Shown here piece by piece: positions 22,289 to 38,767 of a DNA stretch of 64,000 nt. Origin of the DNA: Spongospora subterranea f. sp. subterranea. Its lineage: Eukaryota; Endomyxa: Phytomyxea; Phytomyxea; Plasmodiophorida. The stretch lies in the NCBI GenBank assembly GCA_049724395.1, contig JAUGWO010000150.1, forward strand, positions 44,280 to 108,279. The letters run 5' to 3'. The notes below the pieces were generated by a model that was given only the letters and a program-made list of their open reading frames with translations, did no database searches and had not been told where the DNA came from. The translations under genes were made by a program, and so were the position numbers. Each line of letters begins with the position of its first letter. The first letter of the stretch is position 1.

Positions 22289-23944
22289 ATGCATCCGGTT
22301 GACGGCGAGGAGAATCCTTTATTGTCGGCCGCCTCTGGACCCAATGCCAAGGATCGATCCGAGTTCTGTCGGATCATCCGCCTCAGCCTCGCCTTCTGCG
22401 TTGTCTTCATGCCATTCAGTGGTAATGTTTTTCCTAGAATATCTCTTATCTTGCCACTTAATTATTGTTCAGCTGCTCAGGTAGAAATGCTTTTTTCGGT
22501 TCAACGCCTTGACTTTGTGAAATTTAACTATATCCGCCAATAGAATTTTCAAACTTCTCAATCAGATCCTATCACAGGGGCTAGGGCTTTAGCTCTGCTT
22601 TACATCGCTTTTACGTAATCCGTACATACCATCGCTCTTGTTTTGATTAACCATTACGTCAATAGGCTGGCTAATCTGGTATCTGGACAGATCGTGCAGG
22701 TCCTGGGCCTTCGGGCCAGTATGTTTGTTGGATCTATCACATACGTGTCGTTCGTGTTTGCCAACATTCATTATCAAAAATGGATGATCTATTCGACGGC
22801 GATCATTTTGGGCTTTGGAGCGGCGCTGCTATGGACTGCTCAGGGGGCATTTGTCACACGATCATCAAAACTTCATGACCACAAAACGCAACAGGATCAA
22901 GGCTCCACACTCGGGGTCTTCAATGGCGTGTTTTTTGCCATATTTCAGGCGAATCAGTTCTTGGGGAACTTGATCGTGGCAATCATGTTCCAGTTTAAGA
23001 TGGACGAAGTTACGATTTTCAAGGTTGGCTTATTATCGTCAAATTTTCTGTTTGCCATAGCGACTTTGTTTTGGTTCAGTTTTGTTCCTTATTCTGCGGA
23101 ATTGGCTGTTTGGCCATGCTATTCGTCTATCCTCCTCCCGGTAATCCAGATTCGCTCATGCCTTTCAAATCCGTTTTGCATGCCATTGGAGCGCAGTTCT
23201 ACGATAGCCGCTTAATATTACTGGTTCCCTATATTCTTCTAAATGGCGCCACACAGTCCTTCATTGTCGGCGATTTTGCGTCATTTGCCACCAAAAACAA
23301 CATCAGGCTAGTTCTGTTCATATTGGCTAAAATACTCTGCGCTCATAGGCGGTAGGTTTTTCGTCATGGCAGCTTGTGGTGGTTTCGACGCTGTTGCCTC
23401 AATTATTTTAGGAAGGCTTTCTGACAGAATAGGTTAGGGGCGTAATTATCCACAACCATTTGGCTCATCACGAATCTGCTTAGGGCGTTCGCCAGTCATT
23501 ATGTTTGGGCTGGGGTTGCACGCCGGAGTCTGCACCACCATGCTGCTGCTGAGTAGATTGCCCAACTATCACATGCATTTGATAGCCTTGGCCATCTGTT
23601 TCGGCACCATTGATGCTGGTACAGTCCAATTCCAAGGAAGTGGTTACTGGCTTACTTAACTTTGCAGCATATACAACAAGCGTTTATGCGGTTCTTGGAG
23701 GAATGTTCAAGAATCCAGAAGCTGCGTTTGCCAGTACGTTTAGTTACCGCATCGTATCCTATAATCGATTTAGGGAATTTATTGCGGGATTCCTGTAGAT
23801 TTCAAATTGTTTCAAAGTGGAATGATCGCCGCTGCTTTTTTCTATCGTGATTGGACCGATCTTCAAAGTCGTACGATTATCATATCAGTTCTTATCGTAA
23901 CCTCAGCAGGTATGTGGGGTGATTTCTCCCATAATCCAGATTAA
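22289..23944 (+). CDS. UNC93/MFSD11-like major facilitator protein
   Basis: A polytopic membrane protein of the UNC-93 branch of the major facilitator superfamily. It starts MHPVDGEENPLLSAASG at 22289, whose acidic-dileucine tail (EENPLL) is a typical endolysosomal sorting signal. Helical exons follow: SLAFCVVFMPFS (22384-22420), VSGQIVQVLGLRASMFVGSI (22678-22737), MIYSTAIILGFGAALLWTAQ (22783-22842, the family's GFGAA..WT.QG signature), FNGVFFAIFQANQFLGNLIV, LLSSNFLFAIATLFWFSF, and later LLVPYILLNGATQSFIVGDF (23219-23278). The last exon reads FQSGMIAAAFFYRDWTDL and the stop is at 23942-23944. Frames change several times between 22430 and 23810, consistent with short introns. The substrate of this family is not known; UNC93 proteins often act as chaperones or regulators. 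Confidence 0.78.
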
Positions 23945-24154
23945 CGTGGACACAATCCGTTTAGTAGCGATATTGTATCTACATAAGAACGTCCACACGA
24001 TCGAGCGGCAACACATATCCACACACCGCGATCCTATCCAGGGAATAATTGAATAGTTTCAGTCCAATCCAATAAGAAAAAAATGAAAAAATCTATTATT
24101 ATGTGAGAGATATCGCAGAGAAAATGGGGCTTTCAGTTGATGAACACTTGAAGG

Positions 24155-24718
24155 TTATAGATATGGGCTGCCATGCATCCCATTAATTGCGTTGTCGTTG
24201 TGCTCATCTCCCAGATAACCCGTCGGACACACCTCTTCCAGGTCGGACACCGTTTTTCTCTGGATCGGCATCAAATGAACCACAGATGTGGTGAGAAAAG
24301 TAACGGCGACTATTAGTCCCGATGCGAATTTCATCATGACGTCCGCAGCGGTTAACAGCGTTGCATCCGTTGCGTTTGTCCATTGCAAAGAACTCACCAA
24401 TCTCACATAGTTTTGCGATGTGGTCTGCGAAAACATCATAACGGTTATGCACTGAATGACGCTCAAAGCCAGCGTCAGAATATGGATCAGAATAAACCCA
24501 AATGGTTTCAGGGGATATTTCCGCTCAACATGCCAAAGCGTTGCCCAACTTTCCACTAGCACAGCCATTATCATCGCCACGATCGATGCCAGGACCGACA
24601 CTTCTTCCACGACGTTGTGTGAATCTGGCTCCGTCCATGGCGAACAATAAACGAGTAACAACGCGCATAGACCGATTCTGAACAGCATCAGCGCCCAAAC
24701 GGACGGTTTAGATATCAT
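24155..24718 (-). CDS. Four-TM membrane protein, unrecognised
   Basis: A single-exon frame of 187 residues starting with ATG at 24716-24718. Hydrophobic segments lie at about residues 6-23 (VWALMLFRIGLCALLLVY), 40-58 (VSVLASIVAMIMAVLVES), 74-95 (FGFILIHILTLALSVIQCIT) and 131-151 (FASGLIVAVTFLTTSVVHLM), with a soluble acidic tail. The layout resembles claudin/MARVEL/clarin-type tetraspanning proteins, but I see no family signature. It lies tail-to-tail with the MFSD11-like gene and head-to-head with the DRC2-like gene, 260 bases away. Confidence 0.6.
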   Translation of the reverse strand: MISKPSVWALMLFRIGLCALLLVYCSPWTEPDSHNVVEEVSVLASIVAMIMAVLVESWATLWHVERKYPLKPFGFILIHILTLALSVIQCITVMMFSQTTSQNYVRLVSSLQWTNATDATLLTAADVMMKFASGLIVAVTFLTTSVVHLMPIQRKTVSDLEEVCPTGYLGDEHNDNAINGMHGSPYL

Positions 24719-24979
24719 GGTTAAGAGATATAGAAAATCGGATATATTATTGAATATGATGCTAATAGCAGATCGCCATGTTTAAACTTGGGCCAACTCG
24801 GCACAAACCGGAACATGACTCATCCAAAATCTTTGAGATTAATCACCAAAAAATGCCACCTTGCACAAAAGTGGCGAAAAAACAGACAACGGAAAAATCT
24901 GTACAGCAACTGTAAATAGATATTCATGGGCTAGTACGGGTCGATATTCTATGGAAAACAAGAGGTCCTTCTCGGTCCA

Positions 24980-26405
24980 ATGGGAAAAGGCGGTGCTCGT
25001 CTGGGTAAATCCGTCAAGGGCTCGGGGCCCTTATTCCACCCAAACAATGTACCGCGCCGCTCCAACGACGATGAGATTCGGCAACAGACGTTCAGCAGTC
25101 GCCTGAGAGCATGGTTCAACAATGACGGGGCGAAATTTGTCGCTGGGAATCAGATGAAGCACGACGCCATGAGCGCCATGATTCGGATTGAGACGCTGCA
25201 AGGGCGGCGACCAGCCGCTACGACATTTCGATACCGATCTCTGTTCCGGCGTCAGCGTCGTACTGAACTGTTATTCAACGGTTTGGAGCAAAGGAATCAA
25301 AGCCAAACAAAACTAGCGTTGTCTGAGAAACAAGCCGAACAGAGATTGGGTCAACTGGACTCGTTTGGCCAAGTCTCCGTGCAAGCGTTTCGATCCTATA
25401 GTTCAGGGATAGGACGTCTTGGGAAGGTCTATATGGCGCATCAACATGAAATGGAAAAAGAGATAGGCGAGCGTTTAGAACAGGTGGTAATGGCAGGAGA
25501 TCGTGAACTGGAAGAGGCGACGGAGCTCGACGAAGGAATCGAGGGTCCAGCAGATGCTCATTTTGAGCTGGAGCAGCAATTAACTTCGTCGACTGGGGAA
25601 TTCGCAGATAAACGGCACCGGCTGTTTGTTGCAAACGAAAATACGCTAGAAGCTATGCAGTCGATCTTGAAAGCAAGGATCGCGGATTTGGAATCGGTAA
25701 AAACCTGGGACGATTACGGGCCGGAATCCATGCTAAAGTTAAATTTAGGCGACTGAAACTGAGCGCGAACTTCAACGCAAACAATGTAATACGGATATCC
25801 AATCGTACAAAGCTCTGGTCAGGTCTGATCGAGCTTTAATCCTGAAAGTAGCGACCAACTCCAAATCAATCACCAAGATTCGACAAAGGTTTTTAGAAAT
25901 GCGACTGGTGAATGAGCATTTCCGCAGGGTGGAACTTTCACAGAACGACATGTTCCGGGAGAACACGCGAATGGTCGCCAGAATGGCCCATGGGCTTCAG
26001 AGAACGGTTGAGCATTGGAGGCAAACGTGTGATACACGGCTCAAGGATTTGTCCATGATTGCTTTCCAGGAGCGAACGAAACTGAAAGGGGTTGTCAATA
26101 AGGCGGCCAGGATTCTGCGACGGCTGTCGATCGTGAAGAAAATCGAGAGAGACGTGAACGATATCGATCCAGAGACGCCGCTGCAGAAGAGAATCGCGGA
26201 AAGGGCACTGGAGCTGCATAGATTGAGGGCGAATTTAGAGTATCTGACCAAGGATAACGACAGGCTGGTGCTTTTACTGAGTCAGATGGCGATCAGGAGC
26301 GGAATGTCGCTCGATCGCCTGATTCAGCCCAGGAAGCTCACGGTGATGGTGCCACCCGTTCCATCCCGACGTACCTTATCGAGGTCCCAGAGTTCAATCA
26401 TCTAG
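24980..26405 (+). CDS. Nexin-dynein regulatory complex protein, DRC2/CCDC65-like
   Basis: DRC1/DRC2 form the coiled-coil baseplate of the nexin-dynein regulatory complex on axonemal doublets. Exon 1 (24980-25696) starts MGKGGARLGKSVKGSG; a 52-base intron (25697-25748) leads to exon 2 (25749-26405), total 457 residues, close to human CCDC65 (484). Almost the whole protein after residue 60 is predicted coiled coil. Points of resemblance are SYKALVRSDRALILKVATNS, the LKGVVNKAARILRRLSIV helix (DRC2 has LKALRKIVDKGEKILKLA), and the C-terminal LTKDNDRLVLLLSQMAI followed by SLDRLIQP, like the DRC2 end DINGKLREMLKQYLDGISV. The assignment rests on pattern and length; DRC1 or another axonemal coiled coil remains possible. 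If right, the organism has motile cilia. Confidence 0.58.
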
Positions 26406-27011
26406 ACAGATTAATACACACCGTATCATAGACACGATCCTCTTATTTTCGGGAATTGGGGACCTTTATCCTTATGATGCCGCATCCTGTTCTCGCGTTC
26501 GCCCTACTCAAATCCAAATACACCCCGACTATTGATACGACATTGACGCAAAGGGATATAATGGCAACGGTCATGTGATATGCCCAACTACAAAAAAACT
26601 GATTTCTCAACTGTTAAGTACCTGTTTGGGGCATTCATAGACAAACCCGAGCCGCAACAGACCGCCTAAATTTGGATTTCCGGGAAGGTCCGCAGTCCGG
26701 TCATGCGGACGCGCCAACAGTGCAAACGTCGACTGTTCCGGCCAGGTGTACTAGTATCATGACTGCGGCTCTGTACAGCGCGTCCCTGTTTAGCAGTGGT
26801 TACAGTGCGGCGGTATGTGTAGCGTGTACCCGCCCCAGGTATTCACACTACACACACAGTCCGTCCGCATTGTGAATCATTTCGATAATCGTTATTCAGG
26901 TTGAGCCCGAGGGTGGGTTTCGCTCCGCTGGGTAATGGGTGATCGATCGCCAGCGTCCCAGTATGTGGCTCTCCGGATGTTCTGCATTGTCTGACTGAGA
27001 TAAATTGTTAG
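26406..27011. other. Region upstream of M13 peptidase, probably with its first exon
   Basis: About 600 bases. The first clear peptidase exon follows an AG at about 27010, so a first coding exon should lie somewhere here, but I could not choose one. No other signal was found. Confidence 0.35.
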
Positions 27012-29627
27012 GAGGCGCAAGTTCAATTTCGACGCGCAATCGTCCGAACTTCCGGGTCGTGAAGATCAGTATTTGTTACCGGTTGAGGATGAAGAGTTCG
27101 ATTATCGTTCAGATATTGCCAACCAGTATGCCGGATATCGCAATCGGCCACTCAATATACTTAACATGCACACGCTCTACGTTTTCCTCGTGATGATGGC
27201 GTGCCTGGCGCTGTTAGTCTTTGTCATCAAGTACGATCCTAACAAAGAGGAGAGCCCGGTGTCTAACATTGACCGCTCGTTCTCGGATGAAGTGAAGATG
27301 GCCATGAATATGTCGGTGGACCCATGCGAGGATTTCTATCAGGTTTGGTTTCGCCGTTAACTGTTTCCTTGTGCCGATATTTGCTTAGTATTCATGTGGT
27401 GGCTGGATTGCCAATGCGGTTATCCCTGGCGATAAGGATTCTTATGCAAAATCGTTTACGACACTTTCCGATCGCAACCTAGAAATACTACATGAAATCG
27501 TCCAGGGCAGCAAGAATGATCGCTTGTCGTCGTTGTATCTTTCATGTATGGACGCTGATACTATTGAGCGGAACGGTATGTCCCCACTACGAAAGGAGTT
27601 GAATGGGTTGGATGCCGTTGCCACCATACCCCAGTTGTTCACACTTATCGGAGATATGGAGAAAAGGTTTCACGATACGGTTATGTCGCCTTTCATGCAC
27701 TGAGCCATTGGTCCAGGCACGCTGGGTTTTTCTTTGATATTTCGGTTGATGTCGACGCAAAGGACACGAATCAGTACTTGATCTCGATTGGGCAATCAGG
27801 ACTTTCAATGGGCGATCGCTATCTATATCTTGACCCAGTGTTGGCTCATGTCGCTGGCTTTCGAGAACATGTTCAGTCGATGTTCGATCTTGCATCGATT
27901 CAACCGTTTCAGCAAAATGTTTCTCTGTCCCAAGCCATTGATAACATTGTAAACTTCGAAGTCGCTGTTGCGGAATTCACCAAACCGCCCGAGGCGCTTC
28001 GGGACCCTGAAGCTGTGTATAATATGCGCCCGATTGCTAATTGTACCTCTGAATTCGGTTTTGATTTTTTGCATTATCTCAAGCAAATGGGATTTGAAGA
28101 CGCAAATGATCAAGTGCGCGTAAACGCGATCAATCCGGATTTCATCCATGCAATGGGACAGCTCATTGGCGCCACACCAATATCTGTCGTAAAAGATGTC
28201 GTCTGTTTCCACATTTTAAACTCCATGGCTCAAGTTCTTCCTGCTCCTATTCGAAATGAAAACTTCCGCTTCTTCTCTACAGAACTACGAGGCGTCAAAA
28301 CTCAGCCTGATCGGTGGAAGACCTGTCTAAAGGCAGTTGATCGATATTTGGGCGATGACCTTGGCCAGAAATTTCTCTCTGCTAGCAAGTTCACTGAGAA
28401 GGAGAAGAACCTAGCTATTACTATTGCCACATCTGTAATTGACGAGTTCAAAGAATCGTTGGGGCACATCTCTTGGATGGATAAGCCAACCAGAAAACTC
28501 GCAATACAAAAGGTACCATTATGTGTATCGTTCCCCATCTCTACTAACTGTCTAAATTTGTTCTGTCAGTTAGAACAAATCAAAGTTTTGATGGGGTATC
28601 CTAAACACTGGATTGATTATGGTGCCCTCCACCTTGACAACGGGCAGTTCGCTGAAAATGTCCTTCGTTCGCGGCAGTTTCTACACGAAGAAGCTATCCA
28701 GCGAATGTCCCACCCAGTCGATCCTTATCGCTTTTTGATGACAACCCCGACAGTCAATGCATACTACGAACCAACATTGAATTCCATTAACTTTCCAGCC
28801 GGAATCCTGCAACATCCCTTTTTTTTACGTCTGCGGCCACTGTTCCTCGTGCGATGAACTATGGCGGCATCGGAACGTATGTATTAAGGGTCTTCACTCG
28901 TTTTCTATACGTGTTGATTAGTTTAGTGTAATTGGGCACGAACTTGTTCACGGATTTGATGATGAAGGGCGAAAGTACGACGGAAAGGGAATTCTTCATC
29001 AATGGTGGCCAGACGAGGTGTTCAACTTTCCTATGTTTTGTTCGCGCTGTATTGAATCCTTCCAGGTATCACAAAGATTTAACGAACGTGCGGAATGGTT
29101 GGGTCAGCAATATGCTTCATTTCCATATTCAGAAAGATCGATTAATCCCAAATTAACAATGGGCGAGAACATTGCGGATAATGGCGGTGTCGCAGGTTAG
29201 CGTGTTCTAGTATGACCGGGTTTGTCTGAACTATTTACCTGTTTCAGCGGCATTCAAAGCGTTTATAAAGGCCAGTGCCGAAGAACCTGACCAGGAGCTA
29301 TGGCCAGGTTTTGACAACAAAAAACTCTTCTTTGTCGCCATGGCGCAAAAGTAATCTCTTCAATACTGTTTGTGATTGTAGCTGACAATTCACTGATCTA
29401 GCTGGTGTGTGCGCGTGACTCCTGAAAGGGCGGCATTATCTTTGAAAACGGACCCTCACAGCCCTGCAAGGTTATCATTATTGATTCCCGAAGCTGACTG
29501 GTTACTCACTTTTCGTTTCAGCGCCCGAGTATCTGTTCCTTTGATCAATAGTCCTGAATTCGCTGAAACGTTTCAGTGCCCTGTTGGCGCTACTCTTAAC
29601 CCAGAAAATAAGTGCATAATCTGGTAG
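27012..29627 (+). CDS. M13 neprilysin/ECE-family zinc metallopeptidase
   Basis: A type II membrane ectopeptidase that cleaves small peptides. After a short cytosolic part a signal-anchor (YVFLVMMACLALLVFVIKY, 27180-27235) is followed by the M13_N start MNMSVDPCEDFYQ (27310-27345). The long exon 27760-28510 holds the M13_N lobe. VNAYYEPTLNSINFPAGIL (28750-28810) is the substrate-binding NAYY motif. The zinc site IGHELVHGFDDEG is at 28932-28970 (HExxH intact), the third ligand ENIADNGG at 29164-29190, and the protein ends ...NPENKCIIW at 29601-29624, matching the conserved CxxW end. About seven introns are seen. The acceptor of the first exon is at about 27010. Activity-relevant residues are all present. 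Confidence 0.9.
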
Positions 29628-30094
29628 ATCAGATTGTCAAATCATAATACATGTTGTGAATCGTTTGTTAGCTTTTTTCCTGGTCAATCTTTTGTAGCAA
29701 TTTGCGAAACACAGAGTTAATAGGAGTATTGTAGAGTGTTCCTGCCAACTTCATTTCAAAATGGAAACTCGATTGTAACTCGTAGTAACTGTTGCGAGGA
29801 TGTAGAGTGTTTGATTCATGATGGACGTTAAATGTTCTGCCCTGATTGCAGTAGAAGTTCAGTCTACCTGTAGACTACGTTGATAAAGAAATGGGTCGAT
29901 TTTTCTTCAAAGCGACGGCCTGTCTCCAGTTGGATAATTAATTACGAGCAGAATAACCACACTACTTCAGTCGATTTGAGAAAGTGATTGGTTAATCAAG
30001 ACATTGTAGCGAAACCAGAACACCATTAATCGCGCCGAAAATTCAACAGTTTTACACGTGTAGTTCCGACGTTAGTTTCCTTGCTCGCTTACTT
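29628..30094. other. Intergenic, nothing seen
   Basis: AT-rich spacer between converging genes; presumably both 3' UTRs. No repeats or open frames worth noting. Confidence 0.4.
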
Positions 30095-30798
<704 letters not shown>

Positions 30799-31347
30799 TC
30801 CCCAACTACTGTTAAATCAATGGGGGCACAAGCTGCATTGACAATGGCCAACAAAAACGGGCCGATAGAAAACTCCGGACAAACCCCATTCAAAGTCGAG
30901 ATTGCCAACGATAAAAAAAGTTTGGGTTGTCAATGGTATCGCTGAAAGATATGATTAATGGGGAAATGGGATTAATGGGGAAATGGGATTGGTTATTGTT
31001 GAATATTGTTCGGGTGGATGTATTGCCCTGGGGTATCCAGCTCCAGCTGAGATACTAGTCGAAGCATGGCTCCATACACCCAAAGGTAGCCTTGTTGACT
31101 GCAGCCTGTTTTCCCAAACAGATTGGTGTATATCTGTCGTTTAAAAACGTTGACAGGTTTACCATGGTGCTTTCACGAGCGTTCATGCGACAATAGACAA
31201 GAAATATCAATCGATGTTTGGAGCTGGAGCCATGGTTGTTTACACAGCCAAGTCAAGTTCGCCATCATGACCGATGCTGTTGTCGGCACCGTCAGAGATA
31301 CCCCAAGGCCGCGCTGACTGCACCACCTGTCGCCATGCCCATGACCA
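30799..31347. other. Divergent intergenic region, ADAT2-like to MYST gene
   Basis: Contains a direct repeat (ttaatggggaaatggga twice at 30956-30988). Short open frames at 31123-31317 have no match. It should contain two divergent promoters. Confidence 0.4.
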
Positions 31348-34416
<3,069 letters not shown>

Positions 34417-34763
34417 TGCCAAATATTCAGATCTCGTGATATTTCGCAAATTTTCACCCTGTTAAAAAACAATTCTTTGCTCAGTTCAGGCCATCACCAC
34501 CATCGTCACCACTTTTTGTTCTAGTTTCCAAAACGTATCGTTTGACCCCAAAACAACAATTCAATAATGGAATATGAGCGATCCGGCGGTTTCATTTTCT
34601 GACGCTGTTTGAAAGTGTTTTATTATTTGGACACTGCGTCTTGAATGCTTTCGATTTATTTACGATAAAATCCCTATAAACAATGGGAATAGCTTTGAGA
34701 GGTTACTCGTCAAGATAATCTTGCAGGGGTGATAATTACGTCTGTGAAAGATTCCCGACAATC
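34417..34763. other. Spacer, nothing seen
   Basis: About 350 bases between the MYST stop and the chromodomain gene; tandem, same strand. No gene or repeat seen. Confidence 0.4.
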
Positions 34764-35242
34764 TTGCTCCGTGCAAGTGGCGGACCGATTTGCGTTAGAT
34801 TCCAACTGGAGCGCCGGCCAGAACGTACTATTGGTCATCACTGGCCGCAGCGGACAGAACGATCCCGCCCTTGGCGCAAAATACCAATGTCGCGGAGGCG
34901 GCTGAGCAAGGTTCGCCATCGTGTCTCACGATCTCATAGCCGGGATGATTCCGTCTTCGATGCCCGCCCCATAAAGCGCCAGCGAAGGGAGGAACCCGAC
35001 GACGAGGAATGGGAAGTCGAAGACATAGTCGGTATGTGCCAGATGGCGTAGTATCGGGGCACCAAATACTGATTCCGTTCCTTAGGGCGCCGGGTGAAGC
35101 TGTATCCCGCCTCAGTATGTTTGTGTTGAGGATCGTCATTTCTGTCTGAGAATGCGGGTTCAGGATCCAGATGGTCGCGGACGCGTTGAATTCCTTGTGA
35201 AGTGGAAAGGGTTTCCGTCCAGCTCGAATACATGGGAGCCAG
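34764..35242 (+). CDS. Chromodomain protein, partial model
   Basis: Two exons can be read. The first (about 34764-35030) is basic ([40 protein letters not shown]) and ends [13 protein letters not shown] at a GT donor, the usual start of a chromodomain. The second (about 35120-35242) reads [20 protein letters not shown] then PSSSNTWEP and ends at a GT donor. The aromatic cage residues expected of HP1-type chromodomains (first Tyr/Phe replaced by Trp in EEWEVE; WKGF; NTW) are largely there. Downstream exons are not identified, so whether it is HP1, SUV39 or MPP8-like cannot be told. It is next to, and on the same strand as, the MYST acetyltransferase. A retroelement integrase chromodomain is an alternative, but no pol sequence surrounds it. 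Confidence 0.6.
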
Positions 35243-36456
35243 GTCAGTCGATGTCGTGAAGTCTCGGGAACATCTGTTGACCAATTGATTGGAGGTAGAG
35301 ACGAATCTGGCCAACAGTATGGACATATTATTCACGTATTTATGCACTAACGCCATATAATCCAAAATGGATAAATACCGTTGTATCGCGCATTTCGTTT
35401 TTTCTGGTTGGCCTTTGAAGGGTCCAGAAGGCATCTATTGGCAAATCAAGAGAAACCTAATGAATAAAACCCTAAATATATTTACTCTCCTACCTGATGG
35501 GAGAGTACATCCCTGATTCTTTACTGTTTGTCGATTTCGCCTAAGTCGTCATCCCGCTTTTTGTGGAAATCCCGAATGTGCAATGGAAACCAGGATAACG
35601 AACTGCAAAAGCCCAAGCCGAAGATCGCCAAACTCGAGTCCACATCTTTCCTGAAAATATTTGTGTGGTGGCGAATTTTGACACAGGTTGTCGTTTCCTG
35701 AATCGGTGCATGTGTATTTTTGTAATTATTCTCTGCTGTATTTGACCTGAATTTATGTCCAGTTAACCCAGGGTCTTTGGGTTTTTTCTAAGAAAACCAA
35801 AATACCATTAGTTTTAGGGTGGCTATTGCGGCAAGCATTATTTAAAATATTCACGATTGCCTCCGCTGGATGCACATGCGGGTCAAAGATGGAACAAAGA
35901 ACAGCTCGTGTTTCAGTTTTGACCCGATATTCAGGTTGTTGCCGAAGACTCGATATACTGGGTGATCCGAGATAGTTGTGAATGGTAAGATAACAGGTTG
36001 AATAACGCCAAAAAATTTAAACTCAACTGAGAATAGCCCTATCATGACAACCTTCAATGATTCACTGTGATTGTTAGGAAAGTCGGAGCCCCAAGACAGA
36101 TTCTGTGAGCTATTGCGAATATTGTGGTGGATATGTCGCCGACCCATTTCCGACGGATGCCAACAAGGCACCCCCGAATCAACCCGCCCGCAACGCATGG
36201 TCAACAGTCACAATATTGACCGGCATGTTGGTGTAGTTACGAGCGTTACCACAGTCACATTGCAGATCAGCTGATGACTTGTCGGGTCGTCGTGTATGTT
36301 ACCCGTACTGTACTTTCATGTGAGAAGTGGGAGGCTGACGTTACCCCGATAGATAAGATAAGGTGTTTGGTGTCGGCGTGGCCCACCCCCCCATGAGTGT
36401 GTAACGCCTTTCAACCGATTCCTGATCTTTCCTCATTCCCCTAATCCGTTTCATGA
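35243..36456. other. Long stretch without a supported gene
   Basis: Holds the unresolved 3' part of the chromodomain gene and the ARMC8 promoter. A minus-strand frame of 117 codons (35851-36204) has no recognisable motif. Otherwise nothing is seen. Confidence 0.35.
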
Positions 36457-38615
36457 ATGGGGATCAATATCGACGATGACGTCTTGTTCCAGGATACGGC
36501 GTGGAGCGTGCAGTATCTCGATCGATCAGTCGGACGATGGGCTGCGGAAACTGAGAAATATGCTGGTCGGCGATCGGCACAGAAAGGAACAGTTTCTGTC
36601 GGGCGGAGGGATCACTCACCTGTTGAGCATTTTGTCTGAAAAGTGCAATGATGACAAACATCTTTCATTGCAATATGCGGCCGAAGCGTTAACGTCGATC
36701 GCATTTCAGAAAGAGGCTGCTGTTCGTTTGCATCAACTTGGTGTATGCAACGCCGTTCGGAACGTCATTTCGTCCGTTGCTATATCTTCTGAAACGACCC
36801 TTTCTTTGCTGAAGCTGCTTGAAAGAACAATAGAGGCAGCAGAAGCCAAACTAGAATTGCCACGAGCAGAATTATTTCGCCTGGTCTTCACAGAAAATTT
36901 CCAAATCGCTCGACTGGCATTATCTCTACTGTCTCGTGCTTTCCCTCTAGACTCAGATCATCAAGTAATAGCAGTACTGCAGTTTGTTTCGTCTCAGATC
37001 GATGTTCTGCCGCCGTTTCCCCTTCCATATTTAGACTTTCTACTTGAATCACTAAGATACGTCCCTGCACTTTGTGTTAACTGTTATAACACAAGGGCAT
37101 TATCATACTATCTTATGCACACTGATAGGGATGTCCGCCTCCGAGCAGCTCAATGTGTGGCGCTTGCTCCTGTCTCTGTGTCCATTTCAGGCTCCGAGAT
37201 GAAGCAACTTGATCTGCAATGCCTTTCAATGCTCGAACTATGTCTTTACTCCTCGCAGAACTACGATTGTGTTTGTTCTGCATTCGCGGCGGTATTTGAA
37301 CGTTGCCCTTCTTTTCCAGTTAACATTCAAAAAGTATTGCCCCATCTTTTTCTCAACGTTTCGTCATCGAATCCTGGCCCGACTCTGGCATTATTGGCAG
37401 CTCTTGCATCTGCATCAGAACCAATCCGGGTTCGCATTGCTTCGTCTGCTTCAGTACTGACAGCAATTCAAGTTTTGAAATCATCAGACTTCGATGCTAG
37501 ACAGTACGTTATTGTGGCCAATGACATTAAGTGTTAAATAACTGGAATATAGAGCTGCATCGTCGTTGTTCAAAAGCCTGTCGCGATCCGTCCGCGTAGT
37601 CCGTTTGCAGCTGCTGTCAACGAACGTTATGAAGTCGTTGTTTGAATGCCTTCACGAGTCTGCAGAATGCGCTCGATACTCTACAAAGCAACCCATTAGT
37701 GGGACTTCCATCTATCAAGAAAATTCTGATCTTCTCAGATTGGCTGCAACAATTACCGCAGCTATCGCTAATTTATTGATTGAATTTGGTTCCTTGCCCA
37801 AGAATCAAGTGTCATCAGAAAATATATTGCTTTTAGTGTCGGGAACATGCTCATTTTGTCAAGAGGTACGGCTATATTCAACTTGGGCACTGAAGAACCT
37901 TCTTTTCAAGCCAGACATTACAATATTTACATCAGTAAGAAGCTATATAATTTCAATCAAATGCTTACGCATCGTTAGGTCACACAGTGCTTGAGCGTAC
38001 AAGCACTTCAAAATCTATTAAAAGCCGAATCAGTGGGCATTCAGCTTCAGGCAGTAGGTCTTTTGAGGAATGTTTTCCATCCTAATACCAGCGGTACCAT
38101 ATCTACGGCAGATGTAATTGCTTTGGGTGGTTGCATCGGAGATCTCATGCATTCAAGCAATGATTTCATCATCCTGGAATGTCTTACGGCATTAGTAAAC
38201 ATGTCATCAGGAAACCGTGCGCATAAGGTACATTAACATTGTTAAAAAATGGTGTTTTCTAACATGCCAAAGTTTGCTGTTATGCAATGCGGTATGATCA
38301 TTGAACGAGCACAAAACTGTCTAGACCATCCGTGGCCGGAGATTCGTCTCTCTGCAATCATGGTTTTCGAAAACCTTTTCTGCCGGACCTGTATTTTCAG
38401 GAAGAGGCGGTATCGACCTTGATTCCAATTTCATCGCAATGGTGCTAAACTCAGTCGATTTCAGAACTAAGGAGCATGCTTTGATAGAAGCGCTGTTGAC
38501 GACAGGATTAAAACACAAGATCATGCTCTTACTGGAAAGGGAAACCAGTAACTATGATATTGAAGCTCGGGCGGCAAAAGTAATTATATGCATAGAAAAA
38601 TGTCTGCATGTGTAA
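36457..38615 (+). CDS. ARMC8: ARMC8, armadillo-repeat subunit of the CTLH/GID ubiquitin ligase
   Basis: ARMC8 (yeast Gid5) is the scaffold that docks the substrate receptor in the CTLH/GID E3 complex. The main exon to 37540 carries the N-terminal ARM repeats: DDGLRKLRNMLVGDRHRKEQ then LSGGGITHLLSILSE corresponds to the human [20 protein letters not shown] block. Later exons hold further repeats: IASSLFKSLSRSVRVVRLQL region (37545-37620), ENSDLLRLAATITAAIANLL (37723-37782), EVRLYSTWALKNLLF (37864-37908, family WALMNMAF site), GIQLQAVGLLRNVF (38036-38077), and a last exon ending AAKVIICIEKCLHV with stop 38613-38615. Introns are near 37541-37553, 37925-37990, 38228-38290 and 38400-38410. Two start frames compete at 36457 and about 36476; the repeat frame is the second, so a tiny first intron or a different ATG is likely. 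Confidence 0.8.
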
Positions 38616-38767
38616 GATTCTCCGAATATCACGTTGACAAGTGATTGATGAATACATGAATTGCAGGTTAATGGACCTGAAGAAACAGTTCTCATGATCA
38701 GACGCCAACATTGTACAAAATACATAAACATTGCTTCATATCAAGCAACATTATGTATGAATTTACG

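Noticed and set aside
35120-35242. Chromodomain as part of a retroelement integrase
   Set aside because: No integrase, RNase H or LTR sequence surrounds it, and it is preceded by a separate basic exon with a good donor; kept as a host gene with moderate confidence.
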